Made by a program: the position numbers and the translations under genes
Shown here: in pieces, positions 11,708-21,510 of the stretch
Numbering within the stretch: position 1 is the stretch's first letter
Layout of the letters: each line of letters begins with the position of its first letter
The notes under the pieces: model-generated
Told to the model about the DNA's origin: nothing
What the model saw: the letters and a program-made list of their open reading frames with translations, nothing else
Database searches by the model: none
Assembly (NCBI RefSeq): GCF_021295335.1
Contig: NZ_JAIWOT010000001.1
Location: forward strand, 1-62,500
From: Komagataeibacter sp. FNDCF1
GTDB lineage: Bacteria; Pseudomonadota; Alphaproteobacteria; Acetobacterales; Acetobacteraceae
Length of the DNA stretch: 62,500 nucleotides
Reading direction: 5' to 3'

Positions 11708-12478
11708 ATGACACTTTTCTATGGCACGGCGCTGACATCGCGCCTGATGCTGGGTACTGCCCAGTATCCATCACCTGAAATCCTGAGTGACGCGGTACGC
11801 CGCGCGGGTGCGGGTGTGGTGACCGTATCACTGCGGCGCGAGGCTGCGGGTTCACGCGCGGGGGAGACGTTCTGGAACCTGATCCGTGGGCTGGACGTGC
11901 CCGTGCTGCCCAATACCGCGGGCTGCCATACCGTGCGCGAAGCGGTGACCACGGCGCAGATGGCGCGTGAGGTTTTTGGCACCGACTGGATCAAGCTGGA
12001 GGTGATTGGCGAATCCGACACCCTCCAGCCCGACATGTTCGCGCTGGTCGAGGCCGCGCGGATCCTGATTGACGATGGCTTCAAGGTCTTTCCCTACATG
12101 ACGGAGGACCTGGTCGGCGCCGAACGCCTGCTGCGCGCGGGGTGCGAGGTACTGATGCCATGGGGCGCGCCGATCGGGTCGGGCAAGGGGCTGAACAACC
12201 TGTTTGGCCTGCGCGCGCTGCGTGCCCATTTTCCCGATGTGCCGATGGTGGTGGATGCCGGCATTGGCGTGCCGTCGCACGCGGCGCAGGCGATGGAACT
12301 GGGTTATGACGCGGTGCTGATCAACACGGCGGTGGCCAAGGCGGGCAACCCGGCGGAAATGGCGCGTGCCTTCGCCATGGCGGTCGAGGCCGGGCGCATG
12401 GCCTATGTGGCCGACCCGATGGAGGTCCGTGACATGGCCGTGCCCTCGACCCCCGTTATCGGGCAGGCAGTGCTGTGA
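11708..12478 (+). CDS. thiG: thiazole synthase
   Basis: ThiG (256 aa) builds the thiazole phosphate of thiamine from deoxyxylulose-5-phosphate, iminoglycine and ThiS-thiocarboxylate. It is a TIM barrel; the Schiff-base lysine is K96 in WIKLEV, and the phosphate-binding segments PIGSG and DAGIG are present. AGGGAGG at 11692-11698 is nine bases from the ATG at 11708; the ATG at 11699 directly abuts that sequence and is less likely. The last codons overlap the GTG start of thiE by 4 bases. Confidence 0.95.
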   Translation: MTLFYGTALTSRLMLGTAQYPSPEILSDAVRRAGAGVVTVSLRREAAGSRAGETFWNLIRGLDVPVLPNTAGCHTVREAVTTAQMAREVFGTDWIKLEVIGESDTLQPDMFALVEAARILIDDGFKVFPYMTEDLVGAERLLRAGCEVLMPWGAPIGSGKGLNNLFGLRALRAHFPDVPMVVDAGIGVPSHAAQAMELGYDAVLINTAVAKAGNPAEMARAFAMAVEAGRMAYVADPMEVRDMAVPSTPVIGQAVL

Positions 12479-13095
12479 GCGCGGCCCTGCCATCACGCAT
12501 CTACCCTGTTGTCGATGCCGCCCACTGGGTTGCCCGGCTGGGGCAGGCGGGCGCAGGACTGATCCAGCTGCGGCTCAAGGACATGGCGCCGGATGCCCTG
12601 CGCCATGAAATCTGTGAGGGGATCCGCCTGGCGCGCGCGCATGACGTGACGCTCGTGCTGAATGATTACTGGCAGATCGCGATAGAGGAAGGGGTGGATT
12701 ACATCCATCTGGGGCAGGAGGATCTGGATACGGCGGATATTGCGGCCATTCGCGCGGCAGGCATCCGCCTTGGGGTCAGTACCCACAGCGATTCGGAACT
12801 GGAGCGTGCCCTGTCCGTCACACCCGATTACGTGGCGCTTGGCCCGGTCTGGCCGACCACGCTCAAGAAAATGCCGTGGGGCCCGCAGGGCACCGCCAGG
12901 CTGACGGCATGGAAGCAGCGGATTGGCGGCATACCGCTGGTTGCCATCGGCGGCATCACGCGTGAACGTGCGCCGCTGTGTCTTGCCGCCGGGGCGGACT
13001 GTGTCTCCGCTGTGTCGGATTTCATTCGCATGCCCGACCCGGAAGCACAGGTAAGGGCGTGGCTGGCCGCGACCGCAGGCCCCGTTACGGTATGA
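12475..13095 (+). CDS. thiE: thiamine phosphate synthase
   Basis: ThiE (206 aa) joins hydroxymethylpyrimidine diphosphate with thiazole phosphate to give thiamine phosphate. The TIM-barrel shows QLRLKD near residues 31-36, LNDYW, HLGQEDL (the family DVHLGQ-type segment), [10 protein letters not shown] for diphosphate binding and AIGGI. Start is GTG overlapping the thiG stop (GTGA). The pyrimidine gene thiC is not in the window, so this operon covers only the thiazole and coupling half of the pathway. Confidence 0.93.
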   Translation: MSAALPSRIYPVVDAAHWVARLGQAGAGLIQLRLKDMAPDALRHEICEGIRLARAHDVTLVLNDYWQIAIEEGVDYIHLGQEDLDTADIAAIRAAGIRLGVSTHSDSELERALSVTPDYVALGPVWPTTLKKMPWGPQGTARLTAWKQRIGGIPLVAIGGITRERAPLCLAAGADCVSAVSDFIRMPDPEAQVRAWLAATAGPVTV

Positions 13096-13117
13096 CAGGA
13101 CGGGGCTGTGAAGCACT

Positions 13118-13134
13118 GGAACATAATGTGATCC
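13118..13134. promoter_or_regulatory. imperfect dyad sharing a core with the promoter dyad at 13259
   Basis: GGAACA-TAATG-TGATCC lies just after thiE. It shares the nine bases GAACATAAT and the same 5-base spacer layout with the perfect dyad at 13259-13277, 142 bases downstream. It may be a second operator of the same regulator; this is inference from sequence symmetry only. Confidence 0.3.
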
Positions 13135-13254
13135 AGCCTGTGTTGTTCCTGCAACGGGTATGTGGCATTATTGATACTCGGTGCGGGGGTATGTGAAGCA
13201 ACGTCTTTCGCGGCCGGATACCGACCGTGTAAGTCCCGTTTCGCTGATCCGTAA

Positions 13255-13277
13255 TATAATGAACATAATCTGTTCAT
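13255..13277 (+). promoter_or_regulatory. -10 element overlapped by a perfect dyad, upstream of the antiporter gene
   Basis: TATAAT at 13255-13260 is overlapped by a perfect dyad ATGAACA-TAATC-TGTTCAT (13259-13277). The arms are 7 bases and the spacer 5. A protein bound there would cover the start-site side of the promoter, which suggests repression of the antiporter gene about 60 bases downstream. No good -35 is seen at 17 bases. The arms are inverted, unlike the direct-repeat SOS box of Alphaproteobacteria. Confidence 0.45.
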
Positions 13278-13334
13278 GGTCGGTCGCTAGGATTGGGCTA
13301 TGATCGCCATATGGCCGTGAATCGGGGATTTTGA

Positions 13335-15959
13335 ATGGAGATAGCGGGTCTGGCAGCAATCCTGATGGCAATTGCCGTGCTGCTTGTCGTGGTCAGCGGG
13401 GTGCAGCCGCTTGCCCGCCGCCTGGAACTGTCCGAGACCGTGCTGCTGGCCATCGTGGGCATCGTCATCGGCGGGGCGGCCGATCTTGTGCTGCGCAATT
13501 CCCATCTGGAAATATTCAATGGCGCGGCACAGACGCTGCTGGATTTCCCGCTCAACAGCGAAGCGTTCCTGCTGATCTTCCTGCCCATACTGGTGTTCCA
13601 GGGGGCTCTGGGCATTGACGTGCGCAGGCTGGCGCATGAAACCGCGACCGTGCTGCTGCTGGCGGTGGTGGCGGTTGCGGTATCCACCGCCGCGATCGGC
13701 TTCGCGCTCTATCCCTTTGCGGGCATGCCGCTGGCGGTCTGCCTGCTGCTTGGCTCCATCGTGGCCACGACCGATCCGTCGGCCGTTGCGGGCATATTCA
13801 AGGAAATCGGCGCCGCAAGCCGCCTGACCCGGCTGGTGGAAGGCGAGGCGCTGCTCAATGACGCCGCTGCCATTTCCATCTTCACTATCCTGCTGGGTTC
13901 CATCACCTCGCATCACAAGATCATGCTTGGTGGCGCGATGCTGGAGTTCCTGGTCTCCTTTGTCGGGGCGCTCATCATCGGCGTGGTGTTCGGGCGGCTT
14001 ACGCTCATGGTCATTCCGGCACTGGGGGTGGCACCCGCGGCGGAGGTCACGCTGACCGTGGCGCTGCCCTACCTTTCCTATATCGTATGCGATGAATTCT
14101 TGGGCTTTTCCGGTGTGGTGGCCACGGCGGCGTCCGGGCTGACCATTTCCATCTATGGCCCGTCCACCTTCCGGCCACAGACATGGCGATTCCTGAACGA
14201 GCTGTGGCAGCAGCTTGTATTCTGGGCGGGGTCGCTGGTGTTCGTGCTGGCGTCCATGCTGGTGCCACGCCTGCTGGTGGGCATGACGAAATGGGACTGC
14301 GTGCTGATCCTGCTGGCCGCGGGCGCCGGGCTTCTGGCCCGTGGGGCGGTGGTGTTCGGCATGCTGCCCGTCCTTGCCGCGACCAAGCTTTCCCCGCCGG
14401 TACCCACACCGTTCAAGGTGACGATGGTATGGGGTGGGCTGCGGGGCGCGATCACGCTGGCGCTGGCGCTGGCGGTGACCGAGAACGAGCATGTTTCGAG
14501 TGGCATCGCCCACTTCATCGGCATCATCGCCACCGGCTTCGTGCTGATCACGCTGTTCGTCAATGGTCTTTCACTGCGCTACCTCGTGCTGTTCCTCAAG
14601 CTGGACCAGCTGCCGCTGATCGATCAGGCGCTGCGCCACCAGATCCTGGCCATCGGTCTGGGGGAAGTCCGTGACCAGACGCGCGAAGTGGCGGGTGAGC
14701 TTGGTTTTTCCCGCAATGTCACCAATACCGTGGTCGAAGTGCTGGACCGCCGCGTCCATTCGGAGGAACAGGCCAACACCTTTGACACGGCCCTGGGTGA
14801 CCGCCAGCGCGTGACGCTGGCGCTGATCGTCATTGCCAACCGCGAGCGTTCCATCCTGCTGGACCTGTTCCGCATACAGGGACTGTCGCGCCGGGTGATG
14901 GAAACGCTGCTGCGTTCGGCCGAGGCCATGGTCGATGGCGCACGGCTGGAGGGGCGCTTTGGCTATGTACGCGCCCTGCGGCGCAGGCTCCGGCCTTCGC
15001 TGCGTTTCCGCGTGGCGCAGGTCATCCATCATCGGTTCAATTTCGATACACCGCTGATGTACTGCATGATGGAGCGCTTCGAAATGCTGATGATCGGCTA
15101 TTTCGTCTCGCTGTCGCTCACGCGGTTCATGCGCCAGCGCATGGAGCCCACGCTTGGCACCCGTATCAGTGAAATCGTGGGGGAGGTGCTGGGCCGCCAG
15201 TGCAAGCTGCTGGATGAAGCGCTCCAGACCCTGCGGCTGCATTACCATGGCTATTCCGAAGCGCTGGAAAACCGGATGCTGCGCCAGATCGCACTCAGGC
15301 TGGAGGAGGAAAAATATGATACCCTCATGGCCGATTCGCTGCTTAGCGAGGAACTGCACCGGGAATTGCACAAGGATGTGGAGCATCGGCGCGAACAGCT
15401 TGATTTCAGGCTGAAATTCAACATCCGTGCCGGGATCGAAAGCCGTATCCACAACTTCCCGCTGTTTGAGGGGGTGCCTGATGGCGTACTCCATGACGTG
15501 GCGATGAAGATGTCCATCCACTTCTCGTCCCCCGGTGAGCGGCTGTACCGCAAGGGGCAGAAGGTGCGGACGGTCTACTTCATCAGCGCCGGGCTGGCGG
15601 AAACCCATTACCCCAAGCATGATGTCCGGTTTGGCGCGGGTGCCGTGCTGGGGGCGGAGGAAGCCCTGAAGGACGAACGTGTGACCGTAACCAGCTGCTC
15701 GTTGCAGTTCGGTCACTTCATGACCATGAGCGCACGGCATTTCCGCGCGTTGGTGGAAGAGCATCCCCGCATTGGCGAGAACCTTGAGCGCCTGGTGAAA
15801 GCCCGCAGCAAGGGTGAACTGCCCGATGCCCAGCTTCTGCCACAGGACGGAAAAGACACGCCCGAAAGCCCGCCATCCTATGACGCCATTGACCTGGCCA
15901 TGGCCCCCGTCAACCGCGTCATCCCGATAAAGCATGACAATGAAGCGACCGATGCCTGA
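13335..15959 (+). CDS. CPA1-type cation/proton antiporter with C-terminal cyclic-nucleotide-binding-like domain
   Basis: An 874-residue membrane protein. About 400 N-terminal residues form a dozen hydrophobic segments of the NhaP/CPA1 antiporter type, with the acidic transport motif TDPSA near 151-155 and GLRGAITLALAL. A long cytoplasmic helical region follows, then a domain around FPLFEGVPDGVL .. YRKGQKVRTVYFISAGLAE that resembles a cNMP-binding fold. The phosphate-binding cassette looks degenerate (FGAGAVLGAEEAL instead of FGExAL). The role is probably Na+ or K+ extrusion and pH homeostasis, plausible in an acid-producing cell. It stands alone behind its own promoter region. Ion and ligand specificity are unknown. 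Confidence 0.85.
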   Translation: MEIAGLAAILMAIAVLLVVVSGVQPLARRLELSETVLLAIVGIVIGGAADLVLRNSHLEIFNGAAQTLLDFPLNSEAFLLIFLPILVFQGALGIDVRRLAHETATVLLLAVVAVAVSTAAIGFALYPFAGMPLAVCLLLGSIVATTDPSAVAGIFKEIGAASRLTRLVEGEALLNDAAAISIFTILLGSITSHHKIMLGGAMLEFLVSFVGALIIGVVFGRLTLMVIPALGVAPAAEVTLTVALPYLSYIVCDEFLGFSGVVATAASGLTISIYGPSTFRPQTWRFLNELWQQLVFWAGSLVFVLASMLVPRLLVGMTKWDCVLILLAAGAGLLARGAVVFGMLPVLAATKLSPPVPTPFKVTMVWGGLRGAITLALALAVTENEHVSSGIAHFIGIIATGFVLITLFVNGLSLRYLVLFLKLDQLPLIDQALRHQILAIGLGEVRDQTREVAGELGFSRNVTNTVVEVLDRRVHSEEQANTFDTALGDRQRVTLALIVIANRERSILLDLFRIQGLSRRVMETLLRSAEAMVDGARLEGRFGYVRALRRRLRPSLRFRVAQVIHHRFNFDTPLMYCMMERFEMLMIGYFVSLSLTRFMRQRMEPTLGTRISEIVGEVLGRQCKLLDEALQTLRLHYHGYSEALENRMLRQIALRLEEEKYDTLMADSLLSEELHRELHKDVEHRREQLDFRLKFNIRAGIESRIHNFPLFEGVPDGVLHDVAMKMSIHFSSPGERLYRKGQKVRTVYFISAGLAETHYPKHDVRFGAGAVLGAEEALKDERVTVTSCSLQFGHFMTMSARHFRALVEEHPRIGENLERLVKARSKGELPDAQLLPQDGKDTPESPPSYDAIDLAMAPVNRVIPIKHDNEATDA

Positions 15960-16109
15960 AACCCGCGCCATCCCCTGAACGCCCGCGGGCTTTTGATTCG
16001 CCCGTTGGTCGTGTCGCTGGCGACGGGTGTCAGATCGCACGCATGGACGGGAAGGATGCGCCGGGCGGCGGAGGTCAATCTGATGATAAAGGCTGGCAAA
16101 AACCACCAG

Positions 16110-17156
16110 CTAACGTGATACGACCGTATAATCGGGTGATCTGGCACCCGGGTCCGACATCACCGTAATGATATCATGCATGATACGGTCCGCTGTCATC
16201 AGTCGGTAATGGATGGGATCCCAGAACAGGTCACGGTCATCAGTAATGGGGCCAGGTATGTCGAAATCCAGTACCAGCGTGTGGGGAGCGGTGGCGGCAA
16301 CGGATGCCACGTAGCGGTGGCATGCTTCGAACATGCTGTCATACATTGATCCCCGCGGGTTATGTCGGGTTGCCTGTACCGGCGGAAACCACAGGATACG
16401 GACCGTCGTATCCGGTACGGCGTCAAGGATGGCGGGAAGGTACGTCCGCATGGCCGGTGCCGCTTCAATCGGTGTGGGCGGCGGGCGCATGGGGTCAGGC
16501 CCCCATGCGGCAAAGACCCGGTTGGCGCGTGCGCGGGTATAGAGACTGTCGGCCGCTACGAAGTTCGTGTACCCGTCCTCGCCATAATGGTCGTGACGCA
16601 GGCCAAGCTGCAGCATGAATTCGTTGGCGGCTTCCTGCAATGCGTACAGGTTGGCCATGTGCAGGTAACCCAGCCATGATGACCCCTGATAGATCCAGTC
16701 GGGCCAGGGCTCATTATTCAGTGGAACCTGCTTGGGGCCATACAGGCACCATGATCGATCCAGGTCCACCATCAGAAACCTGGGGCTGGGATGATGGCGC
16801 AGGAACTCGCGCAGCAGTCGGTACTGCTCATGGGGCCGGGCATTGTTCATGGCCATGTTGAGGAAATGCGCGCCAAGCGGGCCATCCAGTATTTCAGGCC
16901 GCATCAGGCGTGCAGTCGATGTGCCGAGCATGACCGAATCAAACCTGTTTTTCCGGGCCAGCATCGGCATGGTAAAGCGCGCATTGCTGGTAACGGGCAC
17001 CCGATGCAGTGGAAGGGAGAGCGGCAATGCCCCCCATGGGTCAATCAGGATTATAAAAAGGTAAAGGCTGCCACCAACCGCCAGTATCGATGCCAGGAAC
17101 AGTATGCAGCACCGCTGCCATGGGTCTTTCCTGACTGTCTGCAAGGCTCCGTACAC
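16110..17156 (-). CDS. membrane-anchored SGNH-hydrolase-like protein of unknown function
   Basis: 348 residues with one N-terminal membrane anchor (about residues 17-39) and a periplasmic domain. I do not recognise a named family, but MLGTSTARL (candidate nucleophile Ser80) and a late DPIH pair (D313, H316) have the spacing of an SGNH/GDSL-type catalytic set, as in cell-surface polysaccharide O-acyl-transfer proteins. The start is a GTG with a poor RBS, so the exact N terminus is uncertain. It sits alone on the minus strand between the antiporter and the DUF4175 gene. A cell-surface acyltransferase or esterase role is only an inference. Confidence 0.6.
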   Translation of the reverse strand: MYGALQTVRKDPWQRCCILFLASILAVGGSLYLFIILIDPWGALPLSLPLHRVPVTSNARFTMPMLARKNRFDSVMLGTSTARLMRPEILDGPLGAHFLNMAMNNARPHEQYRLLREFLRHHPSPRFLMVDLDRSWCLYGPKQVPLNNEPWPDWIYQGSSWLGYLHMANLYALQEAANEFMLQLGLRHDHYGEDGYTNFVAADSLYTRARANRVFAAWGPDPMRPPPTPIEAAPAMRTYLPAILDAVPDTTVRILWFPPVQATRHNPRGSMYDSMFEACHRYVASVAATAPHTLVLDFDIPGPITDDRDLFWDPIHYRLMTADRIMHDIITVMSDPGARSPDYTVVSR

Positions 17157-17325
17157 TCCAAATACCGGGAGTGATAGGGTATTTTATTTCCGTCGCAAAG
17201 GTCATTGCCGTTTTTTCCACTGAATACCGGCGCCTGCATCATAGCTCCGGTGTCATGACCAGCCCGCAGCCGGGAGGCACGGCCACCCGGCCATGCCGGA
17301 TTACGGCACGTCGTGATCCCGGCAG

Positions 17326-20064
17326 TCAGAAGGCGCGGAGCAACCGGTCGAGATATTCCAGTTCCTCTGGCGGGCGGGTGCGGTCGGCATCGCGGCGGCG
17401 CAGTTCCTGTTCGATCTCGCGCGCACGTTCGCGGCTGGCCTGATCGGGCAGGTGCGTATCGTTATCCATTCCCGCATGGGTGCCCCCGGTCTTGCGGCCC
17501 AGCGGGTCACGGTCGCCGCTGCCTTCGGCCTGCTGGTCCGTATCGTCCTCGTCATCCTCGCTGGCGGGATGGTTGCCGCCGGTGCCATGGCTGCCCTTGC
17601 CGTTCTCCTGCGACAGCATGGGCAGGAAAACGGTCATGCCCCCATGGGCAGTCTGGCTGCGCATGGACTGGCGCATCTGCTGGTCGCCCTGCTGAAGGTC
17701 GGCCAGCACCTTTTTCTCGGCGGCGGCGGCGTCGGGGTCCTTGCCCGCACCCAGTGCGGCGCGCACGGCTTTCATGTCCGTCTGCGCCTTGTCCAGTGCT
17801 GGCATGTCCTTGCCAACGGCCTGCCTGAACTCGCGCTGCAGTTCATGCACGGCGCGGGCAAGGGCATGCTGCACCGCACGGTCGGCATGCTGCTGGGCGG
17901 TGCGGGCTTCGGGCGTCTCGCTGGTTGGGGGCGGTGCGCCGGCTTGCGGCCGGGGGGGCGTGGCATCGGGCGGGGTAATGCCCAGCTGGCGCAACAGGTC
18001 ACCCGTGGACATGGAAGACAGGTCCGCCCCGTCCTCATCCATGTCGGTCTGGCGGCCTGCGGCCTCGCGCTCGGCCTGACGCTGGTCCTGATCCATGCGT
18101 GACTGGGCGTGATCAAGCAGCTGTGACTGGCGACTGACCAGATCACGCAGGGCGCGGCGCAGTTCCTTTGCCTGCTGGCGGGCCTGCAGCTGCCGGGCAA
18201 GCTGCACCATGTCCTGCGGGGTGGCGTTGCGCATACCCTCGGCCATGTCCTCCATCTGCTGGAGTTTGCGCATGGCGTCGGCGTTGTGGCCACCCGCCGC
18301 GTCCTCCTGCAGTTGCTGCATCATCTGTTCCAGATTCTGCTCGCCGCGCGATGTCATTTCGGGAATGGCCGGCATGGCGGAATGATCGCGCATGGCCTGC
18401 TGGGCCAGCGCCTGCATCTTGCGTGAGATCGCATCCCTGAGCGCCTGCATCCGGTGCTGGAGTTCGGCCTGCTGGTCCGGCCCCTGTCCCTTCGCACCCA
18501 TTTCGCGCATGTGTTCAAGCTGCTGGCGCACTGCCTCCTGTGCCGCCTGCACGCCAAAATCGGCCTGTTCGTCATCCAGGTCATGACGGTCATGCTCGAT
18601 ATCCAGCGCCAGGAACCACAGCCGCCCGGTGGCCTGACTTATGGCGTAGTCATCCGTTACGTCCCCGCTGCCCAGCACGGCGGCAACACTGGTCAGCGCC
18701 ACCAGCAGGCCGACACGGCGGGTCAGCATGGTATCGGCCTGCCCCAGGGCAAGCAGTTCCCGCCCGGCCTGCACACGGTTTTCACGATGCAGGGCAACGC
18801 GTTTGCGTATGTCCAGTATGGCCTTGGCCAGCGGGTTGGTGAACGGCCGCGCCCCGATGCGCAGATGCACGGGGGCAGAGGTGGCGCTGACCCCGCTGCT
18901 GCTGGTGGCGACCAGCCGGGCGGTCACGTCCTCTCCCGCCCATGGGTTCTGTGACAGGTCGGGTGTCGCGACATCATCGACCATGCGCGGATGGCCATTG
19001 AGCGGAATGGGCACGTCCAGCACATCATGCGGGCTGTCGGGCATGACCAGTTCGGCATGGATGGAGGCGATGCCGTAGGGCTGGGCGGCATGGTAGGGCA
19101 GTCGGGTGCGCCATTCCCCCTCCTGGCTGCCGGGATTTTTACCCCATGCAATGTCCGGGGCGGGATTGGGGGTGACGTGCAGATTCCATTGCGCCAGGGT
19201 GCGACCCCGGCCACGCAGGGTCACGCGGCCGGAGGCAAGCAGGGTGGCCTGCGTATTCCAGCTTCCATGGCCCAGCGCGTGGAATCCGTGCGGTCCCATG
19301 CCCGGCTGCCCGGCTGCGTGCATGCGCAGGGCGGGCTGACCGTTCAGTCCGTTCAGCGTAACACTCAGCTGCGCGCCTGCGGGAATGGTGGCGCTGTCAT
19401 GCGTGGCGTCCAGGAAGACCGGCGCACCGGGGGCGTAGTCGGGCAGGGTGATCCATGCATTGATCTGCGGGGCGGGTGTATCGGCATCATCCATGCCGGG
19501 CACGAAGGCCGCCATGATCCGGCCGGGCGCATGCGCACCGCTCCATGCCATGCCCCCGGCCAGCAGCGCGGCCAGAAGCGGGGTGGCCGTCCACCATCGC
19601 CCCGGTGGTGGACGCAGGCGGGGCCACCCGCCGCGCAGGTGCCCCAGGGCGAGCATGGTGCGACGCAGATGCAGCTGCCACAGATAGGCTGTCTGCGGCG
19701 TGGGGGGGCTGGCGGGGCGGTCGTGCAGGGTGCGCAGGGGCTGGCCAACCAGTCCGGATGCCTGTTCTACCCGCCGGTCCGTCTCTGCCGCGGTGGGAGT
19801 ACGTACTCCGCGCCACTGCCGCCGTGTGGCGTAGATGGCCACCGTGGCACAGCCGGCCAGCGCCAGCGCGTGCATGCTGTCAGGCAGGCTCTGGGGCAGG
19901 CGTGTCAGGCCCAGCAGGGCCACACCCATGACCGTATCGGCCACGGGCAGCATGAGCGGCCATAGCCGTTCCGCCCACAGGGCGCACCGGGCCTGCCGGC
20001 GGGCACGGGCCAGGCGTTGCGGCAGGCCGCCGCTGGGCTGTGGGCTGTGTTGCCCGGCTGTCAT
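17326..20064 (-). CDS. DUF4175 / TIGR02302-family membrane protein
   Basis: A 912-residue protein of the alphaproteobacterial TIGR02302 (DUF4175) family, function unknown. It has membrane segments near residues 30-80 and around 155-175, a periplasmic beta-rich domain, another hydrophobic segment near 445, then a long Gln/Met/Arg-rich helical region (about 500-800) with coiled-coil character. The C terminus is charged. The start overlaps the lysA stop by 4 bases, the usual neighbour of this family, so it is translated as part of the lysA transcript. The call rests on architecture and on the argH-lptM-lysA context; no enzymatic motif is visible. Confidence 0.8.
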   Translation of the reverse strand: MTAGQHSPQPSGGLPQRLARARRQARCALWAERLWPLMLPVADTVMGVALLGLTRLPQSLPDSMHALALAGCATVAIYATRRQWRGVRTPTAAETDRRVEQASGLVGQPLRTLHDRPASPPTPQTAYLWQLHLRRTMLALGHLRGGWPRLRPPPGRWWTATPLLAALLAGGMAWSGAHAPGRIMAAFVPGMDDADTPAPQINAWITLPDYAPGAPVFLDATHDSATIPAGAQLSVTLNGLNGQPALRMHAAGQPGMGPHGFHALGHGSWNTQATLLASGRVTLRGRGRTLAQWNLHVTPNPAPDIAWGKNPGSQEGEWRTRLPYHAAQPYGIASIHAELVMPDSPHDVLDVPIPLNGHPRMVDDVATPDLSQNPWAGEDVTARLVATSSSGVSATSAPVHLRIGARPFTNPLAKAILDIRKRVALHRENRVQAGRELLALGQADTMLTRRVGLLVALTSVAAVLGSGDVTDDYAISQATGRLWFLALDIEHDRHDLDDEQADFGVQAAQEAVRQQLEHMREMGAKGQGPDQQAELQHRMQALRDAISRKMQALAQQAMRDHSAMPAIPEMTSRGEQNLEQMMQQLQEDAAGGHNADAMRKLQQMEDMAEGMRNATPQDMVQLARQLQARQQAKELRRALRDLVSRQSQLLDHAQSRMDQDQRQAEREAAGRQTDMDEDGADLSSMSTGDLLRQLGITPPDATPPRPQAGAPPPTSETPEARTAQQHADRAVQHALARAVHELQREFRQAVGKDMPALDKAQTDMKAVRAALGAGKDPDAAAAEKKVLADLQQGDQQMRQSMRSQTAHGGMTVFLPMLSQENGKGSHGTGGNHPASEDDEDDTDQQAEGSGDRDPLGRKTGGTHAGMDNDTHLPDQASRERAREIEQELRRRDADRTRPPEELEYLDRLLRAF

Positions 20065-21431
20065 AGGCCTCCGCCAGATGGGAGAAGGGTTTCATCCACC
20101 CATTGGGGAATGCTGTCGGCGGCCCAGAGTTCCTCAACCGCCTGCCGTTCGCGGATCACGGCCCAGCGGCTGCCATCAACCATGACCTGTGCCGCCAGCG
20201 GGCGGGCGTTGTAGGTGGAACTCATCACCATGCCGTAAGCGCCGCAGTCCAGCAGGGCAAGGCGCGATCCGGCCTCCATGTGCGGCAGGGTGCGGTCATG
20301 GCCGAACGTATCGCCGCTTTCACAGACCGGTCCCACCACGTGTACCCGCTCGTCTGCTGCGACGGCAGTGGCGGCGGACAGCGGTATGATGCCATGCCAC
20401 GCATCGTACAGGCTGGGGCGCATCAGGTCGTTCATGGCGGCGTCCAGCACCAGAAAGGGCGGCATGCCGTCATAACCGTGCTTGCGCAGGATGACGGTGC
20501 TCAGCAGTACCCCGGCGGGACCGGCCAGCCAGCGCCCCGGCTCGATGGCCAGACGGGCGCCCAGCCCGCCCAGTTCGGCATGGATCGCTGCCGCCAGCGC
20601 CTCGGGCGCGCCTTCGGTTTCATCACGATAGGAAATGCCCAGTCCCCCGCCGCAGTCCAGTACCGCAACCGTCAGTCCGCGCGCGCGGATGGCATGGACC
20701 AGTGCGGCCAGCCGGGCATAGGCCGTGCGGTAGGGCTGCATGCGCACGATCTGGCTGCCGATATGCATGGCCAGCCCCACGGGGCGGATACCGGGCAGGG
20801 TGGCGGCATGGGCATAGAGTTCAACCGCGCGATCATAGGGAATGCCGAATTTGTTGGTGGCAAGTCCGGTTGTTATCTTGGCATGGGTGCCGGCATCCAC
20901 ATCGGGGTTGATGCGCAGGGCAACCGGGGCTTCCACCCCTTCAGCCCGCGCCACGGTGGAGAGGAGTTCAAGCTCCTCGGCGCTTTCCACGTTGATCTGG
21001 GCGATCCCCGCGCGCAGCGCAAGCTGCATCTCGGCCACGGTCTTGCCCACGCCGGAGAAGACGATCCGGTCCGCCGCGATTCCCGCCATCATGGCCCTGC
21101 GCAGTTCGCCGCCGCTGACCACGTCCGCCCCCGCGCCCTGTGCCGCCAGCACGCGCAGGACGGCCAGATGGTCGTTGGCCTTGACGGCGAAGTGAATGGA
21201 AACCGGCAGCCCCGTGGCCCCGAATGCGGCGGCAAGGCGCCGGTAGCGCGCGCGCAGCGTGCCCGCGCTCATGACCCAGGTGGGCGTGCCCAGCGCATCG
21301 GCAATGGCGTTCAGGGGCACGTCTTCCAGTACAAGCCCGTCCATGGCATGCATGGACAGCGCCGGACGGACGGCCAGGAGTTCGGCAATGGTGGGATCCT
21401 GTCCGTGACAGGTGGGGGGAGCTTCAGCCAT
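20061..21431 (-). CDS. lysA: diaminopimelate decarboxylase
   Basis: LysA (456 aa) decarboxylates meso-diaminopimelate to L-lysine, the last step of lysine synthesis. It is a PLP fold-III enzyme: the PLP lysine is K84 in FAVKAN. The glycine-rich phosphate-binding segment LDCGGGLGI and the ECES-type motif (here GPVCESGD) are present. The frame is open further upstream, so the ATG at 21431 is chosen for family length; the RBS is weak. It overlaps the DUF4175 gene by 4 bases. Upstream, where argH and lptM would normally be contiguous, lies cdd on the opposite strand. Confidence 0.95.
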   Translation of the reverse strand: MAEAPPTCHGQDPTIAELLAVRPALSMHAMDGLVLEDVPLNAIADALGTPTWVMSAGTLRARYRRLAAAFGATGLPVSIHFAVKANDHLAVLRVLAAQGAGADVVSGGELRRAMMAGIAADRIVFSGVGKTVAEMQLALRAGIAQINVESAEELELLSTVARAEGVEAPVALRINPDVDAGTHAKITTGLATNKFGIPYDRAVELYAHAATLPGIRPVGLAMHIGSQIVRMQPYRTAYARLAALVHAIRARGLTVAVLDCGGGLGISYRDETEGAPEALAAAIHAELGGLGARLAIEPGRWLAGPAGVLLSTVILRKHGYDGMPPFLVLDAAMNDLMRPSLYDAWHGIIPLSAATAVAADERVHVVGPVCESGDTFGHDRTLPHMEAGSRLALLDCGAYGMVMSSTYNARPLAAQVMVDGSRWAVIRERQAVEELWAADSIPQWVDETLLPSGGGL

Positions 21432-21510
21432 GATGGAACGCACGATACCGCCTTGCCCCGTCCCTTCCAAGGTGCCTGATGCAGGAAAGAACGAGAAGGA
21501 CAGGCCGGTC

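Noticed and set aside
13259-13277. SOS (LexA) box in the antiporter promoter
   Set aside because: Alphaproteobacterial boxes are direct repeats GTTC-N7-GTTC; here the arms are inverted (GAAC-N7-GTTC).
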